Source of the DNA: Herbaspirillum rubrisubalbicans
GTDB lineage: Bacteria > Pseudomonadota > Gammaproteobacteria > Burkholderiales > Burkholderiaceae_D
Direction of reading: 5' to 3'
Assembly: GCF_003719195.1 (NCBI RefSeq)
Contig: NZ_CP024996.1
Location: forward strand, 2,108,001-2,172,000
Length of the DNA stretch: 64,000 bases
This document shows, in pieces, positions 18,273 to 28,406 of the stretch. The position numbers and the translations under genes were made by a program. The notes under the pieces were generated by a model. That model had not been told where the DNA came from, searched no databases, and saw only the letters and a list, made by a program, of their open reading frames with translations. Numbering within the stretch: position 1 is the first letter of the stretch; each line of letters opens with the position of its first letter.

Positions 18273-18451
18273 AGCGCGCCGCATCCTGGCCGAGCAGCTT
18301 TCGTAGTTTCCGCAGTTTCCTTTTGGCAATTTCGCATTGTGGAGGCAGACCCGGAGCAGTTTTCAGCTTTGCTTTGAACCGATCCCGCTGACTGGTCAGG
18401 CTGGTATTCCCCGATCCACGCGCCGCTGCGCGTATCGGGGCGGCAGACTGA

Positions 18452-19471
18452 ATGACGGATGAAAAAATGGATCCTCAACTCTTGCAACAACGGCTAGGCC
18501 ACACCTTCAAGGACGCTGCGCTCCTGCAGCAGGCCCTGACCCATCGTAGCCATAGCGCCTTGCATAACGAGCGGCTGGAATTCCTCGGCGATTCGGTGCT
18601 GAACTGCGTGGTGGCTTCGCTGCTCTTCGAGCGCTATGACAAGATCGACGAAGGTGATCTTTCACGCCTGCGCGCCAACCTGGTCAAGCAGCAATCCCTG
18701 TATGAAATCGCCCAGCGGCTGGAACTCTCGCAGTTTTTGCGCCTGGGCGAGGGCGAACTGAAGTCGGGCGGTTTCCGTCGTCCCTCGATCCTGGCCGATA
18801 CGTTGGAGGCGCTGTTTGGCGCCATCTTCCTCGATTCCGGCTTCGAGGCGGCGCGCGCGGTGATCCGCTCCCTTTACGTGCCGGTGCTGGAACACGTCGA
18901 CCCCAAGACCCTGGGCAAGGATGCCAAGACCCTGTTGCAGGAATTCCTGCAGGGCAAGAAAATCCCGCTGCCGCAGTACAACGTCATCGCCACCCACGGC
19001 GCTGCCCACAGCCAGGAATTCGAGATCGAATGCCTGGTGCCCAAGCTGGACATCCAGGTCTTCGGCACCGGTGGCAGCCGCCGCGCCGGCGAGCAGGCTG
19101 CCGCCAAGCTGGCGCTGGAAGCGGTGCAACTGGCGCTGGCCAAGACTCCTTCGGCCAGCCGCAAGCCGCGCACCCGCACCACCCAATTGAAGCTGGCCGG
19201 CATTGCCACCATCCAGCCCGATGCCCCGGACCAGGAAAGCGCCAAGAGCCCGCGTCCCGAGGCTGCCGTGAGCAAGCCAGCCAAGGAAGCCAAGCCGGCC
19301 CGGGAGCACAAGGAACAAAAAGAGCAGAAAGAACAGAAAGAACAGCAGAAGGACGGGCGCAGCCAGAACGGCGCTCGCCATGAAGGCAAGCATACCGGCG
19401 ACCGCACTGAAACGGTCGCAGCAGAACCCATTTCGGCGGCTTCATCCGCCTCGCAATCCAGAACAGCATGA
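18452..19471 (+). CDS. rnc: Ribonuclease III with a long charged C-terminal tail
   Basis: 339 residues against about 225 in E. coli. The RNase III domain has the signature [13 protein letters not shown] and [15 protein letters not shown] with the metal-binding Glu, followed by a dsRNA-binding domain (about 155-225, [20 protein letters not shown] to [14 protein letters not shown]). The last ~110 residues are a low-complexity tail rich in Lys, Glu, Gln and Pro with KEQ repeats. The enzyme cuts rRNA precursors and structured mRNAs. It overlaps era by 4 bases (ATGA). An ATG at 18467 is an alternative start. Confidence 0.93.
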   Translation: MTDEKMDPQLLQQRLGHTFKDAALLQQALTHRSHSALHNERLEFLGDSVLNCVVASLLFERYDKIDEGDLSRLRANLVKQQSLYEIAQRLELSQFLRLGEGELKSGGFRRPSILADTLEALFGAIFLDSGFEAARAVIRSLYVPVLEHVDPKTLGKDAKTLLQEFLQGKKIPLPQYNVIATHGAAHSQEFEIECLVPKLDIQVFGTGGSRRAGEQAAAKLALEAVQLALAKTPSASRKPRTRTTQLKLAGIATIQPDAPDQESAKSPRPEAAVSKPAKEAKPAREHKEQKEQKEQKEQQKDGRSQNGARHEGKHTGDRTETVAAEPISAASSASQSRTA

Positions 19472-20403
19472 CAGATTCCCCCATGGCCGACGACGCGTCG
19501 GCGCAGACTCCCGATACCGATAGCGATTACCGTTGCGGTTACATCGCCATCGTCGGTCGTCCCAACGTCGGCAAGTCGACCCTGATGAACGTGCTGGTCG
19601 GCGCCAAGGTCAGCATCACCTCGCGCAAGGCCCAGACTACGCGCCACCGCATCACCGGCATCCAGACCATTGAGAACACCCAGTACGTCTATGTCGATAC
19701 ACCGGGTTTCCAGACCCGTCACAGCAATGCCCTCAACAAGACTCTGAACCGCACCGTCACCAACACCCTGACGGCGGCCGATGTGATCCTGTTCGTGATC
19801 GAAGCCGGTACCTTCGGCCCGGCCGACAAGCAGGTGCTGGATCTCTTGCCGGCCAACGTGCCCTGCATCCTGGTGTTGAACAAGGCTGATCGCAACAAGG
19901 ACAAGACCACGCTCATGCCCTTTGCCCGCGAAGTGGCCTCGCATCATGATTTTGCCGCCGTGGTGCCGGTCTCGGCCAAGCAGCGCTTCCAGCTGGACCG
20001 CCTGCAGGAAGAAGTGCGCAAGCTGCTGCCGCAGAATCCGCCGATGTTCGACGAAGACGACATCACCGACCGCAGCGAGAAATTCCTGGCTTCCGAAATC
20101 GTGCGTGAAAAGGTGTTCCGCTTCGTCGGTGAAGAGCTGCCCTACACCAGCACGGTGCTGATCGAAAAGTTCGAGCAGGAAGGCAATCTGCGCCGCATCT
20201 TCGCCGCCATCCTGGTCGAGCGCGACAACCACAAGGCCATGGTGATCGGTCAGAAGGGCGCGCGCCTGAAGGAAATTTCCACCCAGTCGCGGCTGGACAT
20301 GGAGCGCCTCTTCGGCGGTCCGGTCTATCTGGAAATCTGGGTCAAGGTCAAATCGGGCTGGGCCGACAACGAAGCCGGCCTGCGTGCCTACGGCTACGAA
20401 TAA
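19468..20403 (+). CDS. era: GTPase Era
   Basis: 311 residues. GTPase motifs are G1 [13 protein letters not shown]3 [11 protein letters not shown] and G4 [10 protein letters not shown]; the C-terminal KH domain shows [15 protein letters not shown]. Era binds the 3' end of 16S rRNA and acts in 30S assembly. Its start overlaps the rnc stop, the universal rnc-era coupling that links rRNA cutting with assembly. The first ~25 residues are an acidic variable extension. Confidence 0.96.
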   Translation: MTDSPMADDASAQTPDTDSDYRCGYIAIVGRPNVGKSTLMNVLVGAKVSITSRKAQTTRHRITGIQTIENTQYVYVDTPGFQTRHSNALNKTLNRTVTNTLTAADVILFVIEAGTFGPADKQVLDLLPANVPCILVLNKADRNKDKTTLMPFAREVASHHDFAAVVPVSAKQRFQLDRLQEEVRKLLPQNPPMFDEDDITDRSEKFLASEIVREKVFRFVGEELPYTSTVLIEKFEQEGNLRRIFAAILVERDNHKAMVIGQKGARLKEISTQSRLDMERLFGGPVYLEIWVKVKSGWADNEAGLRAYGYE

Positions 20404-20504
20404 GCCAGCGTGCGGCCCACAGCGGGCCGTGCGAAATTCCTGCATCATCATGGCATTACGCCGCGCCCCAACGACGTGGCTTCACGCATTCAGGACGGAT
20501 ATCC

Positions 20505-21371
20505 ATGACTACCATGCTCACCGCTTCCAAGCTCGACGCTCAGCTTGACGGCCAGGCCGCCGACCCGGCCGTCACGCCGAGCGTCCCGCAGGCGCCCGCC
20601 AAGGCCCCCGTGCGCAAGCCGGCCACGCCGCGCGCGCGCAGCCGTGCGGTGCCGGAGAAGGAGCACAAGGTGCTGGCGCAACCGGGCTTCGTGCTGCACA
20701 GCTATCCCTACAAGGAAACCAGCCTCATCATCGACGTCTTCTCGCGTGACCATGGCCGCGTGGCGCTGGTGGCCAAGGGCGCCAAGCGTCCGCATTCCAA
20801 GCTGCGCGGCGCCTTGCAGACCTTCCAGCCGCTCTCGCTGTCGTGGAGCGGCAAGTCCGAGGTGCGCACCCTGACCGATGCCGAATGGGTCGGTGGCCTG
20901 CTGCCGCTGGAAAAGTCGGCCCTGCTGTGCGGCTTCTACCTCAATGAATTGCTGGTCAAGCTGCTGGCGCGCGAAGATGCCCACCCGGCACTATTCGACC
21001 ATTACGTCGCCACGCTCAACAAGCTGGCCCACGGCGAAAATGCCCCCATCGTGCTGCGCCAGTTCGAGCGCATCCTCTTGAAGCAGACCGGGGTGGCCGG
21101 CAACTGGAGCCATTGCGTGGTCAGCGGCAAGGCCGTGCAGCCCGATGGCATCTACGTGGTCGACCCGGAGCAGGGCACCCGCCCGGAACGCCTCTCCGAC
21201 CGTGCCCCCAAGGTCTCCGGCAAGACTCTGCTGGACATGGAGCGCGAAGACTACAGCGACCCCACCACGCAATTGCAGAGCAAGTTCCTGATGCGCTATC
21301 TGCTGGCGCACCACCTGGGTGGGGCGCAGTTGAATACGCGCCAGATCCTGATCGACCTCATGCAATTATGA
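20505..21371 (+). CDS. recO: DNA repair protein RecO with Ala/Pro-rich N-terminal extension
   Basis: 288 residues. The conserved RecO part begins about residue 58 with [20 protein letters not shown] (the OB fold) and continues with [20 protein letters not shown] and the helical domain [18 protein letters not shown]. The first ~55 residues are Ala/Pro/Lys-rich and probably disordered. RecO works with RecR to load RecA onto SSB-coated gaps. It sits in the conserved era-recO-pdxJ-acpS order. Confidence 0.92.
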   Translation: MTTMLTASKLDAQLDGQAADPAVTPSVPQAPAKAPVRKPATPRARSRAVPEKEHKVLAQPGFVLHSYPYKETSLIIDVFSRDHGRVALVAKGAKRPHSKLRGALQTFQPLSLSWSGKSEVRTLTDAEWVGGLLPLEKSALLCGFYLNELLVKLLAREDAHPALFDHYVATLNKLAHGENAPIVLRQFERILLKQTGVAGNWSHCVVSGKAVQPDGIYVVDPEQGTRPERLSDRAPKVSGKTLLDMEREDYSDPTTQLQSKFLMRYLLAHHLGGAQLNTRQILIDLMQL

Positions 21372-21506
21372 TCTTGCGGCGGCCGGCGCGCCGCCGGCCA
21401 TCCCATGGCTGCCCCCGAGCCGCTACAATCCATGTCTGGCCGCGTTGTCCTCGACCTGCGGCCTTGAGCACATCCGAACACCATTCACATCAAGCGTCCT
21501 GACTCC

Positions 21507-22280
21507 ATGAGTTTCCTGCAGCCTGCCGGCCCGAGCATAGAACTGGGCATCAACATCGACCACGTCGCCACCCTGCGCAATGCCCGCGGCACCCGTTATC
21601 CCGACCCCATCCGTGCCGCGCTGGAAGCCGAGGAAGCTGGCGCCGACGCCATCACGCTGCACCTGCGCGAAGACCGCCGCCACATCCGCGACGACGATGT
21701 GAAAGCCATCCGTCCGCTGTTGCAGACGCGCATGAACCTGGAAGCCGCCGTGACCAAGGAAATGATCGATTTCGCCTGTGCCATCCAGCCGCAGGATGTC
21801 TGCCTGGTGCCGGAAAAGCGCACCGAAGTCACCACCGAAGGCGGTCTGGACGTGCGGGGCCATTTCTCTGATGTACAGGCTGCCATTGCCCAGCTGCAGC
21901 AGGAGCGCATTCGCGTCTCTTTGTTCATTGATGCCGATATCGAGCAGATCCAGGCCGCCGCAGAATCGGGGGCTCCTGTCATAGAACTTCATACCGGCCG
22001 TTATGCCGACGCCACCAGCGCACAAGAACAGCAAGAAGAGCTGGAACGCATCCGCGCCGCCGTCCAGGAAGGCGTGAAGCTGGGCCTGAAGGTCAACGCC
22101 GGCCACGGTCTGCATTACACCAACGTCCAGGCCATTGCCGCCATCCCCCAGATCGCCGAACTCAACATCGGCCACGCCGTGGTCGCTCACGCAGTCTTCG
22201 CCGGCTGGCGCAATGCGGTCTCGGAAATGAAGGCCATCATGGTCAAGGCGCGCCTGGACGCGCTCAAGAGCCCGGCCTGA
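21507..22280 (+). CDS. pdxJ: Pyridoxine 5'-phosphate synthase
   Basis: 257 residues starting near [18 protein letters not shown], the diagnostic PdxJ N-terminus, with [12 protein letters not shown] and [15 protein letters not shown], which bind phosphate. PdxJ condenses 1-deoxyxylulose 5-phosphate with 3-amino-2-oxopropyl phosphate to give pyridoxine 5'-phosphate, the last step of the DXP-dependent vitamin B6 route. It is 10 bases from acpS, the usual betaproteobacterial pair. Confidence 0.96.
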   Translation: MSFLQPAGPSIELGINIDHVATLRNARGTRYPDPIRAALEAEEAGADAITLHLREDRRHIRDDDVKAIRPLLQTRMNLEAAVTKEMIDFACAIQPQDVCLVPEKRTEVTTEGGLDVRGHFSDVQAAIAQLQQERIRVSLFIDADIEQIQAAAESGAPVIELHTGRYADATSAQEQQEELERIRAAVQEGVKLGLKVNAGHGLHYTNVQAIAAIPQIAELNIGHAVVAHAVFAGWRNAVSEMKAIMVKARLDALKSPA

Positions 22281-22290
22281 GGCGAGCTGC

Positions 22291-22683
22291 ATGATCTACG
22301 GCATCGGTACCGACATCCTCCAGATCTCGCGCCTACAGGCCACCCTGCAACGCCATGGCGACCGCTTCGCCGGCAAGATCCTGGGGCCGCAGGAGATGGA
22401 AAAATACCTGCGCCGCAAAGCCAAGGTCGAGGCGCGCGGCATCCGTTTCCTGGCGACCCGCTTCGCGGCCAAGGAAGCCTTTTCCAAGGCCATCGGTCTG
22501 GGGATGCGGATGCCCATGACCTGGCGCGCCATGCAGGTTTTGAACGCGCCCAGCGGCAAGCCGGTGGTGGTCTGTAGCGGCGCCTTGCAACAATGGATGC
22601 AAGAGCAGGGCTTGAGCGCCCAGGTTTCCATCACCGACGAAGTGGAATACGCCGTCGCCTTTGTCATCGTGGAGAAGTCATGA
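22291..22683 (+). CDS. acpS: Holo-ACP synthase
   Basis: 130 residues with the AcpS signatures [16 protein letters not shown] (metal-binding Asp) and [20 protein letters not shown] (catalytic Glu-Lys pair). It moves 4'-phosphopantetheine from CoA onto Ser37 of the acyl carrier protein encoded at 8891. Its stop codon overlaps the nagZ ATG in an ATGA junction, indicating coupled translation. Confidence 0.95.
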   Translation: MIYGIGTDILQISRLQATLQRHGDRFAGKILGPQEMEKYLRRKAKVEARGIRFLATRFAAKEAFSKAIGLGMRMPMTWRAMQVLNAPSGKPVVVCSGALQQWMQEQGLSAQVSITDEVEYAVAFVIVEKS

Positions 22684-23708
22684 ATCAAACCGTCAAGCCA
22701 CTCGGTCCGGTGATGCTGGACGTGGTCGGCACCCATCTGGATGCCGCCGATATCGCCCGCATCCAGCACCCGCTGACGGGCGGTGTGATCCTGTTTGCCC
22801 GCAATTATGAAAGCCGTGCGCAACTGGTGGCACTGACTGCTGCCATCCGCCAGGTCCGCCCCGGCATCCTGATCGCCGTCGATCACGAAGGTGGCCGCGT
22901 ACAGCGCTTCCGCAGCGATGGTTTTACGCGTCTGCCCGCCATGGGCTTGCTGGGCCAGTTGTGGGAGCGTGATGTACTGCAGGCCACCAAGCTGGCCACC
23001 GCTACCGGTTTCGTGCTGGCTGCCGAGTTGCGCGCCTGTGGCATCGACCTGTCGTTTACCCCCGTGCTGGACCTGGATTACGGCGTCTCCACCGTCATCG
23101 GCGACCGTGCCTTCCATCGCGATGCACGCGTGGTGACGCTGCTGGCCAAGAGCCTCAATCATGGCCTGGCACTGGCCGGCATGGCCAATTGCGGCAAGCA
23201 CTTCCCCGGCCACGGCTTCGTCACCGCTGATTCGCACGTGGCCATTCCGGTCGATGAGCGCGCGCTGGAGGCCATCCTCGGCGAGGACGCCACCCCCTAC
23301 GACTGGCTGGGCATGAGCCTGGCCGCCGTGATGCCGGCGCATGTCATCTATCCCAAGGTGGATGCGCAGCCGGCTGGTTTTTCCAAGGTCTGGTTGTCCA
23401 TGCTGCGCGAGCGCTTCGGCTTCCAGGGCGTGATCTTCAGCGATGACCTCAGTATGCATGGCGCCAGCGTCGCCGGTGGTCCGCTGCAGGCGGCACAGGC
23501 GGCGCTGGACGCCGGCTGCGACGTGGCCCTGATCTGCAATTCGCCCGACAAGGCCGATGCCATCCTGGCAGGTTTGCAGGGCGGCACCGATGCGGCTTCT
23601 GCTGCGCGCCGCGCCACCTTGCTGCCCTGTGGCGAGGCCCTGGGATGGGATGCGCTGCAAGCCGATCCGCGCTATCTGGCCGCGCGCGCGCTGGTGCAGT
23701 CGCTATAG
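22680..23708 (+). CDS. nagZ: Beta-N-acetylhexosaminidase NagZ
   Basis: 342 residues of glycoside hydrolase family 3. The family signature [20 protein letters not shown] holds the catalytic Asp-His dyad, and [12 protein letters not shown] carries the nucleophile Asp. NagZ removes N-acetylglucosamine from muropeptides in the cytoplasm during wall recycling, producing signals that in some species control AmpC beta-lactamase. The start at 22680 overlaps the acpS stop and gives the conserved beginning [14 protein letters not shown]. Confidence 0.95.
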   Translation: MNQTVKPLGPVMLDVVGTHLDAADIARIQHPLTGGVILFARNYESRAQLVALTAAIRQVRPGILIAVDHEGGRVQRFRSDGFTRLPAMGLLGQLWERDVLQATKLATATGFVLAAELRACGIDLSFTPVLDLDYGVSTVIGDRAFHRDARVVTLLAKSLNHGLALAGMANCGKHFPGHGFVTADSHVAIPVDERALEAILGEDATPYDWLGMSLAAVMPAHVIYPKVDAQPAGFSKVWLSMLRERFGFQGVIFSDDLSMHGASVAGGPLQAAQAALDAGCDVALICNSPDKADAILAGLQGGTDAASAARRATLLPCGEALGWDALQADPRYLAARALVQSL

Positions 23709-23726
23709 GTTTTTGGCTTTTTTCTC

Positions 23727-25592
23727 ATGTCCGAACTTCCTGCTTCCCCGCTCCCCGACCCGCGCGAGGTCGTGCTGGAGACGGTCGCCCGGCTGCCGCA
23801 CCTGCCGGGCGTCTATCGTTACTTCGACGCTGACGACAACGTGCTCTACGTGGGCAAGGCGCGCGATCTGAAAAAGCGCGTCTCCAGCTATTTTCAGAAG
23901 ACCCTGACCAGCCCGCGCATCGCCATGATGGTGGAACGTATCGCGCGCCTGGAAACCACGGTCACTCGCAGCGAAGCCGAAGCCCTGCTGCTGGAAAACA
24001 ACCTCATCAAGACGCTGCGTCCGCGTTTCAATATCCTCTTTCGCGACGACAAGTCCTACCCCTACCTGAAGCTGACCGGCCACGCCTTCCCGCGCATGGC
24101 CTACTATCGCGGCGCAGTGGACAAGCGCAACCAGTATTTCGGGCCTTTCCCCAATGCCGGCGCGGTCAAGGAATCGATCCAGATCCTGCAGAAGGTGTTC
24201 CGGCTGCGTACCTGCGAAGATACCGTTTTCGCCAATCGCACCCGGCCTTGCCTGCTGCACCAGATCCATCGTTGTAGTGGTCCCTGCGTGAACCTGGTCA
24301 GTAGCGAGGATTACGCCATCGACGTGGAGAACGCTGCCAAATTCCTGCGCGGTCGCCAGAGTGAAGTGATGCAAGCGCTGGAGCAGAAGATGCACGCCTT
24401 CGCCGCCGATCTCAAGTTCGAGCAGGCCGCCGCCGTGCGCGACCAGATCGGCTCGCTCTCCAGCGTGCTGCACCAGCAGAGCATGGAAACGGTGAGCGAC
24501 GCCGATATCGACATCATCGCCGTGGTAGTGCAGGGCGGTCGTGCCTGCGTGAACTTGGCGATGGTGCGCGGTGGCCGTCACCTGGGTGATCGCGCCTACT
24601 TTCCCACGCATGTGGATGATGCGATGGATACCGCCGAGGACAGCATCGAAGTCGAGGTACTCAAGGCGTTCCTGGCCCAGCACTACATCGACAAGTTCAT
24701 CCCCGGCTCGCTCATCGTCGGTACCGAATTCGACGATCCAGCGCTGATGCTGGCCTTGATGGAGCAGTGTGGTCATCGCATCGCGCTGACCTTCCAGCCC
24801 CAGGGCCAGCGTCGCCAGTGGCTGGAGATGGCCGCCAAAGGTGCCGAGATCGCGCTGGCGCGGCTGCTCTCCGAACAAGGCTCGCAACAGGCGCGCACGC
24901 GGGCATTGGCCGAGGTGCTGGAGTTGGAACGCGAAGACCTCGACGAACTGCGCGCCGAATGTTTTGACATCAGCCATACGCAAGGTGAGGCCACGCAAGC
25001 GTCCTGCGTGGTGTTCCATCACCACGCCATGCAGAACGGCGAATATCGCCGCTACAACATCAACGACATCACCGCCGGCGATGATTACGCCGCCATGCGC
25101 CAGGTGCTCACGCGCCGCTATGAAAAGGTCGCCAATGGCGAGGGCGTGATGCCCGACATTGTGCTCATCGACGGTGGCCGTGGCCAGGTCGAGATGGCGC
25201 GCCAGGTGCTCACCGAACTGGGCCTGGACATCAGCCTCATCGTCGGCGTGGCCAAGGGCGAAGGGCGCAAGGTCGGCCTGGAAACCCTGGTGTTTGCCGA
25301 TGGCCGCGCGCCCAAGGAACTGGGCAAGGAATCGGCGGCATTGATGCTCATCGCCCAGATCCGCGACGAAGCGCACCGCTTTGCCATCACCGGAATGCGT
25401 GCCAAGCGCGCCAAGGCACGCCAGAGCTCGCGCCTGGAAGAGATCGAAGGCATCGGTGCCAAGCGCCGCCAGCGCCTGCTGGTGCGCTTTGGCGGCCTGC
25501 GTGGGGTGGCCGATGCCAGTGTCGATGAGCTGGCCTCGGTGGAAGGCATCTCGCGCCAACTGGCCGAGGAAATCTATCGCCAATTGCACTGA
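23727..25592 (+). CDS. uvrC: Excinuclease ABC subunit C
   Basis: 621 residues. The GIY-YIG nuclease domain at the N-terminus shows [20 protein letters not shown] and [14 protein letters not shown] motif follows ([20 protein letters not shown]), then the C-terminal RNase H-like nuclease ([31 protein letters not shown]), and tandem helix-hairpin-helix motifs end the protein ([20 protein letters not shown]). It makes the two cuts on either side of a lesion in nucleotide excision repair. The start at 23727 follows nagZ by 18 bases. Confidence 0.96.
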   Translation: MSELPASPLPDPREVVLETVARLPHLPGVYRYFDADDNVLYVGKARDLKKRVSSYFQKTLTSPRIAMMVERIARLETTVTRSEAEALLLENNLIKTLRPRFNILFRDDKSYPYLKLTGHAFPRMAYYRGAVDKRNQYFGPFPNAGAVKESIQILQKVFRLRTCEDTVFANRTRPCLLHQIHRCSGPCVNLVSSEDYAIDVENAAKFLRGRQSEVMQALEQKMHAFAADLKFEQAAAVRDQIGSLSSVLHQQSMETVSDADIDIIAVVVQGGRACVNLAMVRGGRHLGDRAYFPTHVDDAMDTAEDSIEVEVLKAFLAQHYIDKFIPGSLIVGTEFDDPALMLALMEQCGHRIALTFQPQGQRRQWLEMAAKGAEIALARLLSEQGSQQARTRALAEVLELEREDLDELRAECFDISHTQGEATQASCVVFHHHAMQNGEYRRYNINDITAGDDYAAMRQVLTRRYEKVANGEGVMPDIVLIDGGRGQVEMARQVLTELGLDISLIVGVAKGEGRKVGLETLVFADGRAPKELGKESAALMLIAQIRDEAHRFAITGMRAKRAKARQSSRLEEIEGIGAKRRQRLLVRFGGLRGVADASVDELASVEGISRQLAEEIYRQLH

Positions 25593-25716
25593 ATGGTCGG
25601 CATATGGCTGTGCCGATTGGCATCGGCCAACGTAAAGGCGGGCGCAGCAGGGGATGACTCTGCTACTATTCGGTAAATTTTTTTTCGTGTACGCCGCTCC
25701 AACCCCTCCAAGACGT

Positions 25717-26316
25717 ATGCCTTTCAATATTCCGATTTTGCTGACCTGGTTGCGGGTAGCGCTCATTCCCCTGGTTGTCGGTGTCTACTATCTGCCCGAG
25801 ATCGGGCTGAACCGTTACGAGCAGGGCATTGCTGCCACCGCCATCTTCATCGTGGCCGCGGCCACCGACTGGTTCGACGGCTTCCTGGCACGCCGCTGGA
25901 ACCAGACCTCCGCCTTCGGCGCCTTCCTCGATCCGGTAGCCGACAAGCTCATGGTCACCGGCGCCTTGCTGGTGCTCATCCACCTGGGGCGCGTGCATCC
26001 GGTGATCGCCTTCATCATCATCGGCCGCGAAATCGCCATCTCGGCGCTGCGCGAATGGATGGCCCAGATCGGCGCTTCCAAGTCGGTGGCGGTCAGTTCG
26101 CTGGGCAAGATCAAGACCACCGCGCAGATGATCGCCATCCCCATGCTGCTGTACTACGACAGCCTGTTCGGGGTGATCGATACGCGCCTGTGGGGCCATC
26201 TGCTGTTGCTGGTGGCAGCGGTGCTGACGGTGTGGTCGATGCTGTACTACCTGCAGAAGGCGATGCCCATGATCAAGGATGCCGATGCCGAGAACAGGAA
26301 AAAAATAATTAAATAA
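25717..26316 (+). CDS. pgsA: CDP-diacylglycerol-glycerol-3-phosphate 3-phosphatidyltransferase
   Basis: 199 residues with several membrane helices. It has the CDP-alcohol phosphotransferase motif D-G-x2-A-R-x8-G-x3-D-x3-D, seen as DGFLARRWNQTSAFGAFLDP followed by VADK. The product, phosphatidylglycerol phosphate, is the precursor of phosphatidylglycerol and cardiolipin in the inner membrane. The start MPFNIPILLTWLRV is preferred over an in-frame ATG 63 bases upstream. The uvrC-pgsA-tRNA order is common in proteobacteria. The last codons are AT-rich and run into the tRNA promoter. Confidence 0.95.
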   Translation: MPFNIPILLTWLRVALIPLVVGVYYLPEIGLNRYEQGIAATAIFIVAAATDWFDGFLARRWNQTSAFGAFLDPVADKLMVTGALLVLIHLGRVHPVIAFIIIGREIAISALREWMAQIGASKSVAVSSLGKIKTTAQMIAIPMLLYYDSLFGVIDTRLWGHLLLLVAAVLTVWSMLYYLQKAMPMIKDADAENRKKIIK

Positions 26317-26329
26317 TTAAGATCGATAG

Positions 26330-26357
26330 TTGACAAATACCAACGCTGCCTTATAAT
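26330..26357 (+). promoter_or_regulatory. Promoter of first tRNA-Gly
   Basis: TTGACA (26330-26335), 16-base spacer, TATAAT (26352-26357): a consensus sigma-70 promoter 17 bases before the tRNA. Confidence 0.85.
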
Positions 26358-26374
26358 AGCGTTCTGTTTTCGAT

Positions 26375-26450
26375 GCGGGAGTAGCTCAGTTGGTAGAGCG
26401 ATACCTTGCCAAGGTATAGGTCGAGAGTTCGAGACTCTTCTCCCGCTCCA
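26375..26450 (+). tRNA. tRNA-Gly (GCC)
   Basis: 76 bases including an encoded CCA. Acceptor stem GCGGGAG/CTCCCGC, D-arm AGCTCAGTTGGTAGAGC, anticodon loop CTTGCCAAG, T-loop GTTCGAGAC. It is identical to the three copies at 26688, 26816 and 26944. Confidence 0.97.
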
Positions 26451-26460
26451 GGTTACTTGG

Positions 26461-26492
26461 AAAAAAGGAAGCCTAATAAAGCTTCCTTTTTT
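26461..26492 (+). terminator. Intrinsic terminator after first tRNA-Gly
   Basis: Stem AAAAAAGGAAGC (26461-26472) with GCTTCCTTTTTT (26481-26492), ending in T residues, so the first tRNA-Gly is a separate unit. Confidence 0.85.
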
Positions 26493-26561
26493 TATTGTGA
26501 TAGGTGAGCGAGCATTGAAAGTTTGACTACGGCGCAAGTCGAAAAAAGTCAAAAAAGATGT

Positions 26562-26590
26562 TTGCAAACAACACGTGTTTTAGGTAGTAT
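26562..26590 (+). promoter_or_regulatory. Promoter of the tRNA-Cys/tRNA-Gly cluster
   Basis: TTGCAA (26562-26567), 17 bases, TAGTAT (26585-26590), 12 bases before tRNA-Cys. Confidence 0.65.
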
Positions 26591-26602
26591 GCGTGTCCCC
26601 AA

Positions 26603-26676
26603 GGCGGGGTAGCAAAGTGGTTATGCAGCGGCCTGCAAAGCCGTCTACGCCGGTTCGATCCCGACCCCCGCCTCCA
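26603..26676 (+). tRNA. tRNA-Cys (GCA)
   Basis: 74 bases including CCA. Acceptor stem GGCGGGG/CCCCGCC, anticodon loop CCTGCAAAG, T-loop GGTTCGATCC. First gene of the second tRNA unit. Confidence 0.95.
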
Positions 26677-26687
26677 GAACGCTCCAT

Positions 26688-26763
26688 GCGGGAGTAGCTC
26701 AGTTGGTAGAGCGATACCTTGCCAAGGTATAGGTCGAGAGTTCGAGACTCTTCTCCCGCTCCA
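26688..26763 (+). tRNA. tRNA-Gly (GCC), copy 2
   Basis: Identical to the copy at 26375, with encoded CCA. First unit of a 128-bp tandem repeat. Confidence 0.97.
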
Positions 26764-26815
26764 GATTCAAGGCAGGCAGCTTCGGCTTCCTGTTGCAGTA
26801 AAAGTAAGTTCCCAT

Positions 26816-26891
26816 GCGGGAGTAGCTCAGTTGGTAGAGCGATACCTTGCCAAGGTATAGGTCGAGAGTTCGAGACTCTTCTCCCGCTCCA
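26816..26891 (+). tRNA. tRNA-Gly (GCC), copy 3
   Basis: Identical gene, 128 bases after copy 2; the spacer differs from the next spacer at only a few positions. Confidence 0.97.
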
Positions 26892-26943
26892 GTTTCAAGG
26901 CAGGCGGCTTCGGCTTCCTGTTGCAGTAGATGTCAGTTCCCAT

Positions 26944-27019
26944 GCGGGAGTAGCTCAGTTGGTAGAGCGATACCTTGCCAAGGTATAGGTCGAGAGTTCG
27001 AGACTCTTCTCCCGCTCCA
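26944..27019 (+). tRNA. tRNA-Gly (GCC), copy 4
   Basis: Identical gene, 128 bases after copy 3, followed by the cluster terminator. Confidence 0.97.
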
Positions 27020-27024
27020 AGTTG

Positions 27025-27053
27025 AAAAAGGAAGCCTTCGGGCTTCCTTTTTT
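27025..27053 (+). terminator. Intrinsic terminator of the tRNA cluster
   Basis: Stem AAAAAGGAAGCC, loop TTCG, then GGCTTCCTTTTTT. Confidence 0.9.
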
Positions 27054-27280
27054 CATTTGTGCTCCCATCTTCCGGTGATCAAGTGCTGGAATCGCCGGCA
27101 CCGGTTTCTCCGGGACACATCCTGTCATTCCCCTGACGTGGTATTTCTGCGCGGTTTGTCTTGCAAATAGTCAAAAAAGTCGACTATCTGCGATTGCATT
27201 ATTGCCACCGCCATGTTTCCCCACTACATTGCTGAAGCAGGCCTTCGCCTGTCACATTTATTCAATCCGGGGGAGGGGCC

Positions 27281-28255
27281 ATGGATAGTTTCCAGAAAGA
27301 GATTGACGAAAGAACCAATCTCACCGCATCCAACAAATTCGAGCTGCTGCTGTTCCGCCTGGGGGCGGATCCACATGGCGAGCGCTCCGAGCTGTTTGGG
27401 ATCAATGTCTTCAAGATTCGTGAAATCGTACCGATGCCGCCGGTCACCAAGGCCGCCGGCACGCACTCGCCCATGTTGGGCATGGTCAACATCCGCGGCC
27501 AGATCATTTCGGTGATCGACCTGCCGGCGGTGGTGGGCTGTGTCCCCAAGACCGGCTTGAACATCCTGTTGGTGACCGAATACGCTCGCAGTACCCAGGC
27601 CTTTGCGGTGGAATCGGTCGATGAGATCGTGCGCCTGGAATGGAGCCAGGTCTTGTCGGCCGAGACCAGCAGCGGTGGCGCCTTCGTCACCAGCATCGCG
27701 CGCCTTGACCATGACAAGGACACCAGCCGCCTGGCCCAGGTGTTGGACGTGGAGCAGATCCTGCATGAGATCATGCCCAGCGACCGCAACATGAAGATGG
27801 AAAACCTGGAAAAGAGCGCCGGCCATGGAATGCGCCCTGGTGCGGTGGCCATTGCGGCCGACGATTCCAAGGTGGCCCGCTCGCTCATCGAGCAAGGCTT
27901 GCGGGCCATGGAGATTCCCTTCGAGATGCATGTCACCGGCAAGGAAGCCTGGGAAAAGATCCAGAAACTGGCGGCCGAAGCACGCGCCGAAGGCAAGCCC
28001 ATTTCCGAGAAGATTTCCTTCGTGCTGACCGACCTGGAAATGCCGGAGATGGATGGCTTCACGCTGACCCGCAACATCAAGCGCGAAGACTTCCTGAAGA
28101 ACATCCCGGTGATCATCCACTCTTCGCTCTCCGGCTCGGCCAACGAGGACCATGTGCGCGGGGTGGGCGGTGACGCCTATGTGGCCAAGTTCGAAGCCAA
28201 TGAACTGGCCGCGACCATCTATGGCGTGCTGGACAAGAACATGGCCAAGGCCTGA
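27281..28255 (+). CDS. cheV: Chemotaxis protein CheV (CheW-receiver fusion)
   Basis: 324 residues. The N-terminal CheW-like domain (about 20-165) contains [13 protein letters not shown] and [20 protein letters not shown]. The C-terminal receiver domain (about 185-320) has the acidic pair [13 protein letters not shown], the phospho-acceptor Asp in [12 protein letters not shown] and the conserved lysine in [11 protein letters not shown]. CheV couples chemoreceptors to CheA and is tuned by phosphorylation. It stands alone, followed by a terminator at 28290. A CheY is encoded 23 kb downstream and no other chemotaxis genes are adjacent. An AGTC/GACT inverted repeat at about 27167-27187 lies in its leader. 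Confidence 0.92.
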   Translation: MDSFQKEIDERTNLTASNKFELLLFRLGADPHGERSELFGINVFKIREIVPMPPVTKAAGTHSPMLGMVNIRGQIISVIDLPAVVGCVPKTGLNILLVTEYARSTQAFAVESVDEIVRLEWSQVLSAETSSGGAFVTSIARLDHDKDTSRLAQVLDVEQILHEIMPSDRNMKMENLEKSAGHGMRPGAVAIAADDSKVARSLIEQGLRAMEIPFEMHVTGKEAWEKIQKLAAEARAEGKPISEKISFVLTDLEMPEMDGFTLTRNIKREDFLKNIPVIIHSSLSGSANEDHVRGVGGDAYVAKFEANELAATIYGVLDKNMAKA

Positions 28256-28289
28256 TCGCTGGCACCCACGTCATCAGCCCAAAGGAGCC

Positions 28290-28319
28290 AAAGGGAGTCT
28301 GCGGACTCCCTTTGTTTTT
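28290..28319 (+). terminator. Intrinsic terminator after cheV
   Basis: Perfect stem AAAGGGAGTC (28290-28299) with GACTCCCTTT (28304-28313) and a T-rich tail. Confidence 0.85.
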
Positions 28320-28406
28320 GCCCTTGCCATCTTCTGTTCCTCCTGCGATCTCGTATACTGTGGCTCCCTTGATCCTGCCGCGCGCTGCGGTGCAAAGCCC
28401 GATTCC

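Larger units (their letters stand above)
26688..27019 (+). repeat. Tandem array of tRNA-Gly units, 128-bp period
   Basis: Three tRNA-Gly genes at exactly 128-bp intervals. The two 52-bp spacers are near-identical (both contain GGCTTCCTGTTGCAGTA), so whole units were duplicated, not only the tRNA. Confidence 0.9.

Noticed and set aside
18273..18451. DUF4845-type gene between lepB and rnc
   Set aside because: Many betaproteobacteria have one here, but the 179 bases contain no such ORF.
28321..28406. Cobalamin riboswitch ahead of cobT
   Set aside because: The short leader (about 90 bases from the cheV terminator) is too small and lacks the conserved B12-box GCCACTG.
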